Shown here piece by piece: positions 1 through 5,105 of a DNA stretch of 6,697 nucleotides. Position numbers and translations under genes: made by a program. Position 1 is the stretch's first letter, and each line of letters begins with the position of its first letter. Below the pieces are notes generated by a model that did no database searches, had not been told where the DNA came from, and was given only the letters and a program-made list of their open reading frames with translations. Source of the DNA: Bacillota bacterium (GTDB taxonomy: Bacteria > Bacillota > Clostridia > Peptostreptococcales > Anaerovoracaceae); contig JAQSXD010000207.1 of NCBI GenBank assembly GCA_029266295.1, forward strand, positions 1-6,697, given 5' to 3'.

Positions 1-1767
1 CATAAACCGCATCGCTAAGTCATTGAAGTCCGCCTCTGGATGCTCATACATAATCCACATAATCTTTGCAGCATCCATTGCTGATCCGCCGCCCACTGCG
101 ATGATGACATCAGGAGCAAAGGCGGAAAGCGCAGCAGCACCTGCTTTTGCACAGGCAAGAGTCGGGTCGGGGGATACGTCAAAGAAGGTGTGATGAACGA
201 TTCCCATGCTGTCCAATTGATCTGTGATCGCTTTGGTATATCCATTTTTATACAGGAAGGTATCCGTTACAATAAAGGCCTTTTTATTATTGTAAACCTC
301 CTTGAGTTCTTTCAGGGCGACTGGAGTACAACCCTTCTTGAAATAAATTTTCTCCGGAAGTCTAAGCCAAAGCATATTTTCTCTCCTTTCAGCCACGGTT
401 TTAATATTCAGAAGCTCTTTAACCCCTACATTTTCCGAGACTGAATTCCCTGCCCAGGAACCGCACCCAAGGGTGAGAGAAGGAAGAAGTCTGAAGTTAT
501 AGATATCTCCTATGCCGCCTTGTGAAGAAGGAGTATTGATCAGAATACGGCAGGTTCTCATAGTATCTTCGAAAACTTTGATCTTTTCAATTGCCTTTTC
601 AGGGTCTACGTACAGGACTGCAGTATGGCCGATTCCTCCGTCAATCACAAGCCGTTCTGCAATTTTCAGCCCTTCTTCAAAATCCTTGCTCTTATACATT
701 GCCAGAATTGGGGAGAGTTTTTCATGGGCAAAGGGCTCAATGGTTACATCAAGCTCGGTAACCTCTCCGATCAGCATTTTCGCATCTTTCGGGCATTCAA
801 ATCCTGCGAGCTTAGCAATTTGATAGGGACTTTTTCCTACGATTTGTGCATTAATATTTCCCGCAGCATTCAAAATAATCTTTCGAACCAGATCCTTTTC
901 CGTATCATTGAGAATGTAACAACCGCGCATCTCAAATTCTTTTTTACACTGGTTGTAAACTTTTTCGGTGATGACAACCGATTGCTCTGAAGCGCAAATG
1001 GTGCCATTATCAAAGGTTTTTGAATGGATAATGGAGTTTACTGCCATGAGAATATTCGCGGAATCATCAATTAACGCGGGCGTATTGCCATTGCCTACAC
1101 CCACTGCCGGATTGCCGGAAGAATAGGCAGACTTTACCATGCCGGGGCCTCCGGTTGCCAGAACCATATCTGCTTCTTTCATGACCTCGACGGACATCTC
1201 AATGGAAGGTTCATCGATCCAGGCAATGATACCGCTGGGCGCCCCTGCTTCCACTGCTGCATCAAGCACAACTTTCGCGGCTGCAATGGTACACCTTCTG
1301 GCACCTGGGTGGGGAGAAAAGATAATCCCATTTCTGGTTTTCAAAGAAATAAGTGCTTTGAAGATCGCTGTTGATGTCGGGTTCGTCGTTGGAATAACGG
1401 CTGCGATTACACCGACGGGTTCGATGATCCTCTTAATACCAAAAGACGTGTCTTCCTCCAGGATACCGCAGGTTTTTACATCCTTATACGTATTGTAAAT
1501 GTACTCGGAGGCAAAATGATTTTTGATTACCTTGTCCTCCACAACCCCCATCTTCGTTTCTTCCACCGCCAGTTTCGCCAGTGAAATCCTGTTTCTTGTT
1601 GCCGCAGTTGCCGCAGCCAGAAAAATCTTATCCACCTGCTCCTGACTGTAAGAGGCAAACTTTCTCTGTGCTTCCTTTACCTCTTCAAGCCTTAGCTTTA
1701 ACGATTCAGTGCTGTTCACAACTTCCGGTCTTACTGGAAGCTCTTCCGTCTTTTTTTTCTCTGCCAT
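1..1767 (-). CDS. adhE: Bifunctional aldehyde/alcohol dehydrogenase AdhE (partial, C-terminus off the window)
   Basis: This cytosolic fermentative enzyme reduces acetyl-CoA to acetaldehyde and then to ethanol with two NADH; family members assemble into spirosome filaments. The frame is open for 589 codons from the ATG at 1767 to the window edge, against roughly 870-890 residues for the whole family. Residues 1-450 form the CoA-acylating aldehyde dehydrogenase domain, with the catalytic cysteine in FDNGTICASEQ (Cys258, codon 994-996). The linker follows, and the iron-type alcohol dehydrogenase half starts near 465, with the nucleotide-binding GGGSAMDAAK at 559-568. E. coli AdhE has proline where Ala563 sits. 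The iron ligands lie beyond the window, so ADH activity cannot be confirmed. The start is supported by GGAGG at 1775-1779, 7 nt upstream, and by N-terminal similarity to E. coli AdhE (EEVKEAQRKFASYSQEQVDKIF), with about 12-14 extra residues ahead of it. It lies downstream of a LysR-type regulator but beyond that gene's terminator, so it probably has its own promoter. Confidence 0.96.
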   Translation of the reverse strand, partial: MAEKKKTEELPVRPEVVNSTESLKLRLEEVKEAQRKFASYSQEQVDKIFLAAATAATRNRISLAKLAVEETKMGVVEDKVIKNHFASEYIYNTYKDVKTCGILEEDTSFGIKRIIEPVGVIAAVIPTTNPTSTAIFKALISLKTRNGIIFSPHPGARRCTIAAAKVVLDAAVEAGAPSGIIAWIDEPSIEMSVEVMKEADMVLATGGPGMVKSAYSSGNPAVGVGNGNTPALIDDSANILMAVNSIIHSKTFDNGTICASEQSVVITEKVYNQCKKEFEMRGCYILNDTEKDLVRKIILNAAGNINAQIVGKSPYQIAKLAGFECPKDAKMLIGEVTELDVTIEPFAHEKLSPILAMYKSKDFEEGLKIAERLVIDGGIGHTAVLYVDPEKAIEKIKVFEDTMRTCRILINTPSSQGGIGDIYNFRLLPSLTLGCGSWAGNSVSENVGVKELLNIKTVAERRENMLWLRLPEKIYFKKGCTPVALKELKEVYNNKKAFIVTDTFLYKNGYTKAITDQLDSMGIVHHTFFDVSPDPTLACAKAGAAALSAFAPDVIIAVGGGSAMDAAKIMWIMYEHPEADFNDLAMRFM

Positions 1768-1811
1768 TTAAAATCCTCCATTTCGTTCGAAACTCGATTC
1801 AAAACTTCTTT

Positions 1812-1835
1812 GATCATACCATTTTAGATATGATC
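1812..1835 (-). other. Potential leader hairpin upstream of adhE
   Basis: Perfect 7-bp arms GATCATA and TATGATC enclose a 10-nt loop. In the adhE mRNA this could fold about 45 nt before the start codon. There is no U-tract directly after it, so it is not a standard terminator. Its role is unknown, and arms this short in AT-rich DNA can occur by chance. Confidence 0.3.
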
Positions 1836-2035
1836 GGATTGGATTTCTCTCAGCTTCTATCACCATGATCCATGCGAAAAACAGATGGCCTTATGATCTT
1901 CGGATAGAAACTTACAAAAGTTCTGTTTTAAATTGTGTTCATCCTATCATGTTTCAATTCTTTTCTCTACAAAAAACGGATAATACACCCTATACGCCTT
2001 TTGTGCATAGGATATATCATTTTTGATATGGATAT

Positions 2036-2051
2036 CGTTATAATTTTAACG
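2036..2051. promoter_or_regulatory. Candidate Rex-like operator upstream of adhE
   Basis: CGTTATAATTTTAACG is an inverted repeat with perfect 5-bp arms (CGTTA/TAACG). Its central 14 bases match the core of the redox repressor Rex site, GTTAANNNNTTAAC, at 9 of the 10 defined positions. The outer TT/AA flanks of the full consensus TTGTTAANNNNTTAACAA are mostly absent. Rex controlling adhE through the NADH/NAD+ ratio is well established in Gram-positive anaerobes, so the location fits. Calling it a Rex site here is inference. Confidence 0.4.
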
Positions 2052-2073
2052 CCGGAATTCGGGTAAGCATCAA
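2043..2073 (-). promoter_or_regulatory. Possible adhE promoter overlapping the palindrome
   Basis: Reading leftwards, TTGATG (2068-2073) could be a -35 element and TAAAAT (2043-2048) a -10, but the 19-bp spacer is longer than ideal. TATAAC (2037-2042) is an alternative -10. Either way the -10 falls inside the CGTTA...TAACG palindrome, so a bound repressor would block it. This is a weak call made from hexamer matches alone. Confidence 0.3.
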
Positions 2074-2132
2074 GCTCTACTCCGCCAGAAAGAAAGGGAC
2101 TGCAGCCACTTCCTCCATAATTCCTACTATAT

Positions 2133-2160
2133 AAAAAAGCGGTCTCGTCACCGAAACCGC
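2133..2160 (-). terminator. Rho-independent terminator of the LysR-type regulator gene
   Basis: On the minus-strand transcript GCGGTTTCG pairs with CGAGACCGC over 9 bp, including one U-G pair, around a GUGA (GNRA-type) tetraloop, and six U residues follow directly. It begins 18 nt past the regulator's stop codon. It should separate the plsC-regulator transcript from adhE. A looser T-run (2166-2172) on the other side could give weak termination in the opposite direction. Confidence 0.93.
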
Positions 2161-2178
2161 AAGGCATTTTTTATGCAT

Positions 2179-3114
2179 CTAAAAATAACAGCCGTATTCC
2201 CGAATCCGTTCTCGCAAAAGGTCCAGGAAGTCCTTCTCACACTTTTTCTGTACGTGATTCTCTCGAAAAATCATAACATCCTTGATATATTTTGCAAAGG
2301 CGCCGCACCGTTTCTGAACCAAACCATATTTATCCAGGATCTGCTGCGGCACGGGGGAAACCCACATGTAGGCGTCGGGGACTGTTGACAGCAGCTCGTA
2401 TTGACTTCCTCTTTCATAGACATAAATCACCTTATTCTGGTGCCGCTCTTCTCTGTCATTATCGGATAAATCCACAAAGTCTCCCGATGGAAGTCTCTGA
2501 TCTCCAAGGAGAATCTCTATGCAGCCATTCAAATCTTCATCAGACCGAATATGCTTGTCAGATATAGTACTTTTCGCCGAGGTCAACAGCAGATAATCAA
2601 ACTCTAAAACCATCCGATACTGCAGATTTTTTAACTTCAATAAGGAGAGAAAGTAACCCTCATGCATCGAGTTGTATCGAATGATACCAATATCATAATG
2701 AAAATCAAGCACATTTCGAATCGTCTCCATTGAATTTGTCTCATGATAATAAATGCGCAGATTGTCCTCATGGCTGAGCGAGCTTGCATATTCTGCGAAG
2801 ACTTCCGAGATATAGCTGGCTCTTGGTACGGATATTTTCAGACTGATCCCACGATCGTTCAGATCCAGATAGGTACTCTTTAGGTTATCCATTTGATACT
2901 GAATTTCTTTTGCATGATTCAGGAAGCGCTGCCCTTCTCGGGTAGTCTCGACGCCCTTGGAGGTTCGCTCAAAAATGGTGATATCGAATTCCTTTTCCAG
3001 CTCCTTCACCGCTCTGCTTAGATTTGATTGAGCCACATACATCTTTTTTGCGGCAAGAGAAATGGATCCATATTTATCGATTTCAATCACATATTTTAAA
3101 TCTGTGAAATTCAT
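2179..3114 (-). CDS. LysR-type transcriptional regulator
   Basis: This 311-residue protein has the usual LysR-family length and layout. Residues 1-60 form the winged helix-turn-helix, with SLAAKKMYVAQSNLSRAVKE at about 19-38 holding the recognition helix and FERTSKGVETTREG at 48-61 the wing. A linker helix runs to about 85. From about 90 to the end is the effector-binding domain, starting at LKISVPRASY. Family members bind DNA as tetramers and respond to a small-molecule ligand; the ligand here cannot be read from sequence. The ATG has a good GGAGG site 7 nt upstream. It follows plsC in the same direction with no hairpin terminator between, so co-transcription is possible, and it ends at the terminator at 2133-2160. 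adhE lies next downstream, which makes adhE or plsC conceivable targets; there is no direct evidence for either. Confidence 0.93.
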   Translation of the reverse strand: MNFTDLKYVIEIDKYGSISLAAKKMYVAQSNLSRAVKELEKEFDITIFERTSKGVETTREGQRFLNHAKEIQYQMDNLKSTYLDLNDRGISLKISVPRASYISEVFAEYASSLSHEDNLRIYYHETNSMETIRNVLDFHYDIGIIRYNSMHEGYFLSLLKLKNLQYRMVLEFDYLLLTSAKSTISDKHIRSDEDLNGCIEILLGDQRLPSGDFVDLSDNDREERHQNKVIYVYERGSQYELLSTVPDAYMWVSPVPQQILDKYGLVQKRCGAFAKYIKDVMIFRENHVQKKCEKDFLDLLRERIREYGCYF

Positions 3115-3138
3115 ACGATTGCCTCCTTCATCTGCGCC

Positions 3139-3248
3139 TTAGTTCTCTCTGCTTAATTTTTCCTGCTTGGTTCTTCCTACTTATCTTTTCTGGCTTATAT
3201 TTCAGGTTTATCTTTTCCTGCTATTTCTTCCCGTTAAGTTCTTCCAGC
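3139..3248 (-). repeat. Degenerate 14-bp tandem repeat spanning the plsC stop codon
   Basis: Read in the direction of transcription, six units lie end to end from 3221 down to 3139: GCAGGAAAAGATAA, ACCTGAAATATAA (13 bp), GCCAGAAAAGATAA, GTAGGAAGAACCAA, GCAGGAAAAATTAA and GCAGAGAGAACTAA. Two looser units precede them inside the last plsC codons: GCTGGAAGAACTTAA (3234-3248) and CGGGAAGAAATA (3222-3233). The consensus is close to GCAGGAAAAGATAA. The array fills most of the gap up to the regulator's ribosome binding site. Most units end in TAA or a near match, and since 14 is not a multiple of 3 the stops fall in different frames. I see no terminator hairpin in it. Its function is unknown. Confidence 0.75.
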
Positions 3249-3973
3249 TTTGCTTTTACAATTTCTTCGACCTTTTCAGCCAGATTGTTTGCCTCCTGCT
3301 TGGAAAGCTCCTTGGTTTCGATGGCAGGATGAATGAAAAAATCTACCTTTGCGCCCGATTGGACGTGTCCTTTCTCCTCAAAGACATGATACGTACCATT
3401 CAGCGTAACAGGCACAACCGGAACCCCCGGTTTTGTGGCAAGACGAAGGCTTCCTTTTTTAAAATCGCCCATCCGGGGCCCTTTGCTTCTGGTTCCCTCA
3501 GGAAATATGACGAGAGAAAAGCCGCGGTTCAAAAGCCCGATCCCCTCTTCAATGGTTTTCAGGGAAGATCTGGGATCGTCACGCTCGATGAAGATACTGC
3601 GAATATCTCTAATCCATTCACCAAACACAGGTATTTTACCAAGAGAATTCTTGGCAACAAAGCCGATCTGCTTCATGCTGATCACAGCACCGTAAATTGG
3701 GATATCCGCATAACCCTGATGGTTCGAAACAAAAACAACCGGTCCGTCGGGAATGTTCTCAATTCCCTCTACATTAAGTTCAATCTTATACTTTTTCACG
3801 ATGCCGTTTCCCCAGGTCGTCGTGGAATTCAGGATTTGTTCCCTCTCTTTTAAATCATCCCCAGCATCTCTATGATTTTTGATCTTAAAGTGAAAGGGTC
3901 TCAGATGTCTCAAATTGAAATACATCCAAAACGCAAAGCATATATTCTTATAGAGCCGATAAATTTTTTTCAT
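3221..3973 (-). CDS. plsC: 1-acyl-sn-glycerol-3-phosphate acyltransferase (PlsC family)
   Basis: PlsC enzymes acylate lysophosphatidic acid at position 2 to give phosphatidic acid, the precursor of membrane phospholipids, at the inner face of the membrane. The 250 residues carry the family blocks in order: NHQGYAD (catalytic His85 and Asp90, the HX4D motif), FVAKNSLGKIPVFGEWI (105-121), FPEGTRSKG (157-165, EGTR motif for phosphate binding) and VPVVPVTLNG (184-193). A hydrophobic stretch near residues 10-20 may anchor the N-terminus. Length is normal for the family. The ATG has AAGGAGAA just upstream. It is the first gene of the left-pointing set, divergent from the PAP2 gene 197 bp away. The last codons are part of the tandem repeat at 3139-3248, so the extreme C-terminus (KLEELNGKK) may be variable between strains. 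The exact acyl acceptor is inferred from family membership. Confidence 0.93.
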   Translation of the reverse strand: MKKIYRLYKNICFAFWMYFNLRHLRPFHFKIKNHRDAGDDLKEREQILNSTTTWGNGIVKKYKIELNVEGIENIPDGPVVFVSNHQGYADIPIYGAVISMKQIGFVAKNSLGKIPVFGEWIRDIRSIFIERDDPRSSLKTIEEGIGLLNRGFSLVIFPEGTRSKGPRMGDFKKGSLRLATKPGVPVVPVTLNGTYHVFEEKGHVQSGAKVDFFIHPAIETKELSKQEANNLAEKVEEIVKAKLEELNGKK

Positions 3974-3984
3974 GTTCTTCTCCT

Positions 3985-4011
3985 TTGAAGATTGATTCTT
4001 TCTGTTATAAT
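3985..4011 (+). promoter_or_regulatory. Possible promoter for the PAP2 gene
   Basis: TTGAAG (3985-3990) and a perfect TATAAT (4006-4011) are separated by 15 bp, shorter than the preferred 17. Transcription from here would give a leader of about 150 nt containing both palindromes of this region. The -35 overlaps the plsC ribosome binding site on the other strand. This is a weak call. Confidence 0.3.
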
Positions 4012-4086
4012 ATTCCGGTGGTTATGGTATCATAAGTGCAAACCGATCCCGGTACGCTTCACATCGACACAATAAATGCCCCCGTA

Positions 4087-4103
4087 CAAAATCTACGATT
4101 TTG
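4087..4103. promoter_or_regulatory. Perfect 17-bp palindrome, candidate operator or hairpin
   Basis: CAAAATC-TAC-GATTTTG has perfect 7-bp arms around a 3-nt centre. It lies 67 bp before the PAP2 start codon, in the region shared with divergent plsC. The spacing suits a dimeric repressor operator. No U-tract follows, so it is not a terminator. I do not recognise the binding family. Confidence 0.4.
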
Positions 4104-4170
4104 CTTCAACTATTTGCATATATTGTACCATAAAAACAGTATTATTTTCAATTCGAAGGGAATTTAAGGA

Positions 4171-4824
4171 ATGCAAAAAAAAGTCAACCGTATCAAATTT
4201 ATCAGCAAAAGCCGAGCAATCATGGCTGTCTCAGGATTTCTGCTATTCTCTGTCATTGCATATTTCATTTCCTCCAGAGAGGTTTTGGCTTTTGATACAG
4301 TCATCCGTCAGGAAATTTACAACCTTCGAAATGATACGCTTACAATTGTTTTAAAGGCATTTACCTATATGGGCAACTGGCAGTCGGTTACGCTGATCTG
4401 CTGCATACTGCTTGCGATCTCACGCCTGCGGTTTTCCTTCGGTTTTCCCGCCGCTATTACAGCGGTGATCTGTACTCTGGTTCAAGATACGCTGAAGTTG
4501 ATGTTTCAGCGGATACGCCCCGATGTATCTCTTCATCTCATCCAGCAAGGCGGCTTCAGCTTTCCCAGCGGACATTCCTTCACCAACTTTGTTTTCTTCG
4601 GCATGATCATCTTTTTGTGCAGACGAAAACTGAAAAACAGAGCCACGTCCAATTGGATCACAGCCCTTTTGTGCTGTCTGATCTTCCTCATCGGCTTCAG
4701 CCGAATCTATCTTGGTGTCCACTATCCCACCGATGTATTAGGCGGCTGGGCTTTGGGCCTTTGTCTTCTCATGATCCTCACCTCAGCAATGGAATACTTT
4801 CAAAAGGATACTCGTCTTAAATAA
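4171..4824 (+). CDS. PAP2-family membrane lipid phosphatase
   Basis: PAP2 (type 2 phosphatidic acid phosphatase) proteins remove phosphate from lipids such as phosphatidic acid, phosphatidylglycerol phosphate or undecaprenyl pyrophosphate at the outer membrane surface. All three catalytic motifs are intact: KLMFQRIRP (K109, R116, P117; KX6RP), PSGH (132-135, His135) and SRIYLGVHYPTD (R178, nucleophile His184, Asp188; SRX5HX3D). About six membrane helices can be seen, around 17-35, 57-66, 72-88, 93-107, 137-150, 163-180 and 190-206, of which the second is weak. At 217 residues it matches small bacterial members. The ATG at 4171 is preceded by GAAGGG ending 10 nt upstream; a nearer AAGGA touches the start codon and is too close to work. 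It is divergent from plsC and upstream of two glycosyltransferase genes, which favours a polyprenyl-carrier recycling role, though a phospholipid phosphatase is equally possible from sequence. The final codons belong to a tandem repeat. Confidence 0.92.
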   Translation: MQKKVNRIKFISKSRAIMAVSGFLLFSVIAYFISSREVLAFDTVIRQEIYNLRNDTLTIVLKAFTYMGNWQSVTLICCILLAISRLRFSFGFPAAITAVICTLVQDTLKLMFQRIRPDVSLHLIQQGGFSFPSGHSFTNFVFFGMIIFLCRRKLKNRATSNWITALLCCLIFLIGFSRIYLGVHYPTDVLGGWALGLCLLMILTSAMEYFQKDTRLK

Positions 4825-4861
4825 AGAAGGGTATCTTGAATAAGAAGGGCATCTTGAATAA
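4804..4861 (+). repeat. Tandem repeat of 18-21 bp spanning the PAP2 stop codon
   Basis: Three units follow one another. The first is 4804-4824, the last seven codons of the PAP2 gene including its stop. The second is AGAAGGGTATCTTGAATAA (4825-4843) and the third GAAGGGCATCTTGAATAA (4844-4861). The last two differ by one substitution and one base of length; the coding unit is more diverged but shares TCTTRAATAA at its end. Every unit ends in AATAA. Stops recur in the gene's own frame (TGA within both later units). Confidence 0.7.
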
Positions 4862-4864
4862 GGA

Positions 4865-4912
4865 TTTTCCTCCATTTTCTTTCATTTTTTACTGTTTTAT
4901 TTTCTGTTTTTT
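4865..4912 (+). other. T-tracts phased at 10 bp upstream of a promoter (probable curved DNA)
   Basis: Runs of four to six T begin at 4865, 4875, 4885 and 4895, exactly 10 bp apart, and a further T6 lies at 4907-4912, four bases before the -35 of the promoter at 4917. A-tracts in phase with the DNA helix are known to bend DNA, and AT-rich blocks before a -35 can bind the RNA polymerase alpha subunit. The same stretch can be read as a short 10-bp repeat (ATTTTCCTCC, ATTTTCTTTC, ATTTTTTACT). No hairpin precedes the T-runs, so a terminator for the PAP2 gene is less likely. Confidence 0.5.
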
Positions 4913-4916
4913 CGGG

Positions 4917-4945
4917 TTGTACCCAATCTTTCCTTCCTATATAAT
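4917..4945 (+). promoter_or_regulatory. Strong sigma-A-type promoter for the glycosyltransferase genes
   Basis: TTGTAC (4917-4922) and a perfect TATAAT (4940-4945) are separated by exactly 17 bp. Transcription should start near 4952, giving a leader of about 150 nt before the GT2-GtrA start codon. This is the best promoter match in the window, and phased T-tracts lie directly upstream. It implies that the two glycosyltransferase genes can be expressed independently of the PAP2 gene. Confidence 0.75.
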
Positions 4946-4985
4946 GTTGAACCATACCATCCTTTTTGGGTGTCGAAATTGGTCG

Positions 4986-5012
4986 AATAATTTTCACTGG
5001 AATTATTAATTC
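4986..5012 (+). other. Overlapping inverted repeats in the glycosyltransferase leader
   Basis: AATAATT (4986-4992) can pair with AATTATT (5001-5007) across an 8-nt loop. The right arm is also part of a separate 13-bp palindrome GAATTA-T-TAATTC (5000-5012), so the two structures exclude each other. They lie 40-60 nt after the predicted transcription start. This could be an operator or an RNA switch, but AT-rich symmetry is common by chance. Confidence 0.3.
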
Positions 5013-5070
5013 ACCTGCCAAAGGGGTATATTAATCAGAAGTCAATATTTGCCGCAGAATGGGACAAACT

Positions 5071-5105
5071 ATTGAAACACTGATTGCATAAGAGGTTCAA
5101 TTGAA
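5071..5105 (+). promoter_or_regulatory. Ribosome binding site of the GT2-GtrA gene inside a possible stem-loop
   Basis: GAGG at 5092-5095, 9 nt before the ATG at 5105, is the likely ribosome binding site and supports that start. ATTGAA (5071-5076) is complementary to TTCAAT (5096-5101), which would place GAGG just inside the loop edge. TTCAATTGAA (5096-5105) is also a perfect 10-bp palindrome reaching the start codon. The pairing is weak and may not be regulatory. Confidence 0.35.

Larger units (their letters stand above)
1768..2132 (-). other. adhE upstream region and probable leader, non-coding
   Basis: About 365 bp separate the regulator's terminator from adhE, and I see no credible gene here. 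In the adhE direction it holds a palindrome and possible promoter near 2036-2073 and a second inverted repeat ATATCA-TTTT-TGATAT at 2014-2029. Nearer the gene are two sets of complementary arms: TTCTATC/GATAGAA (1855-1861 with 1903-1909) and GATCATA/TATGATC (1812-1818 with 1829-1835, loop of 10). If transcription starts near 2036, the leader would be about 270 nt long. I do not recognise a known riboswitch class. Confidence 0.5.
3974..4170. other. Divergent intergenic region between plsC and the PAP2 gene
   Basis: The 197 bp hold no gene but do contain symmetric sites. TTATG-GTAT-CATAA is at 4022-4035, and the perfect 7+3+7 palindrome CAAAATC-TAC-GATTTTG is at 4087-4103. A longer-range pair GTACAA (4084-4089) and TTGTAC (4123-4128) encloses the second palindrome's right side. 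A rightward TTGAAG-15-TATAAT (3985-4011) is a possible PAP2 promoter with a short spacer. For plsC I see TATTAT/TATAAC-like -10 sequences near 4005-4012 on the minus strand but no good -35. Confidence 0.45.

Noticed and set aside
190..1498. Several plus-strand open frames of 84-121 codons
   Set aside because: All lie opposite the continuous adhE coding frame, whose motifs and catalytic cysteine are intact.
1944..1972. Possible second adhE promoter (TTGTAG with TGATAG or CATGAT)
   Set aside because: The hexamers match consensus poorly or have a 15-bp spacer. The site near 2043-2073 is somewhat better, and neither is strong.
1967..2167. A 66-codon minus-strand open frame between the regulator and adhE
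   Set aside because: Its start lies just before the terminator hairpin and its first codons encode that hairpin. It also overlaps the promoter and palindrome region, has no ribosome binding site and resembles nothing I know.
3167..3853. A 228-codon open frame on the plus strand opposite plsC
   Set aside because: It runs antisense across all of the conserved PlsC motifs, has no family resemblance, and crosses the low-complexity tandem repeat. It is a shadow of plsC.
4800..5021. A 73-codon minus-strand open frame in the PAP2-glycosyltransferase gap
   Set aside because: It is made largely of the antisense of the tandem repeat and the T-tracts and covers the strong rightward promoter. No protein family is recognisable.
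4952..5104. Cyclic-di-GMP riboswitch before the glycosyltransferase genes
   Set aside because: Considered because BcsA-like enzymes are often controlled by cyclic-di-GMP, but I could not find the conserved core or paired helices of that riboswitch class.
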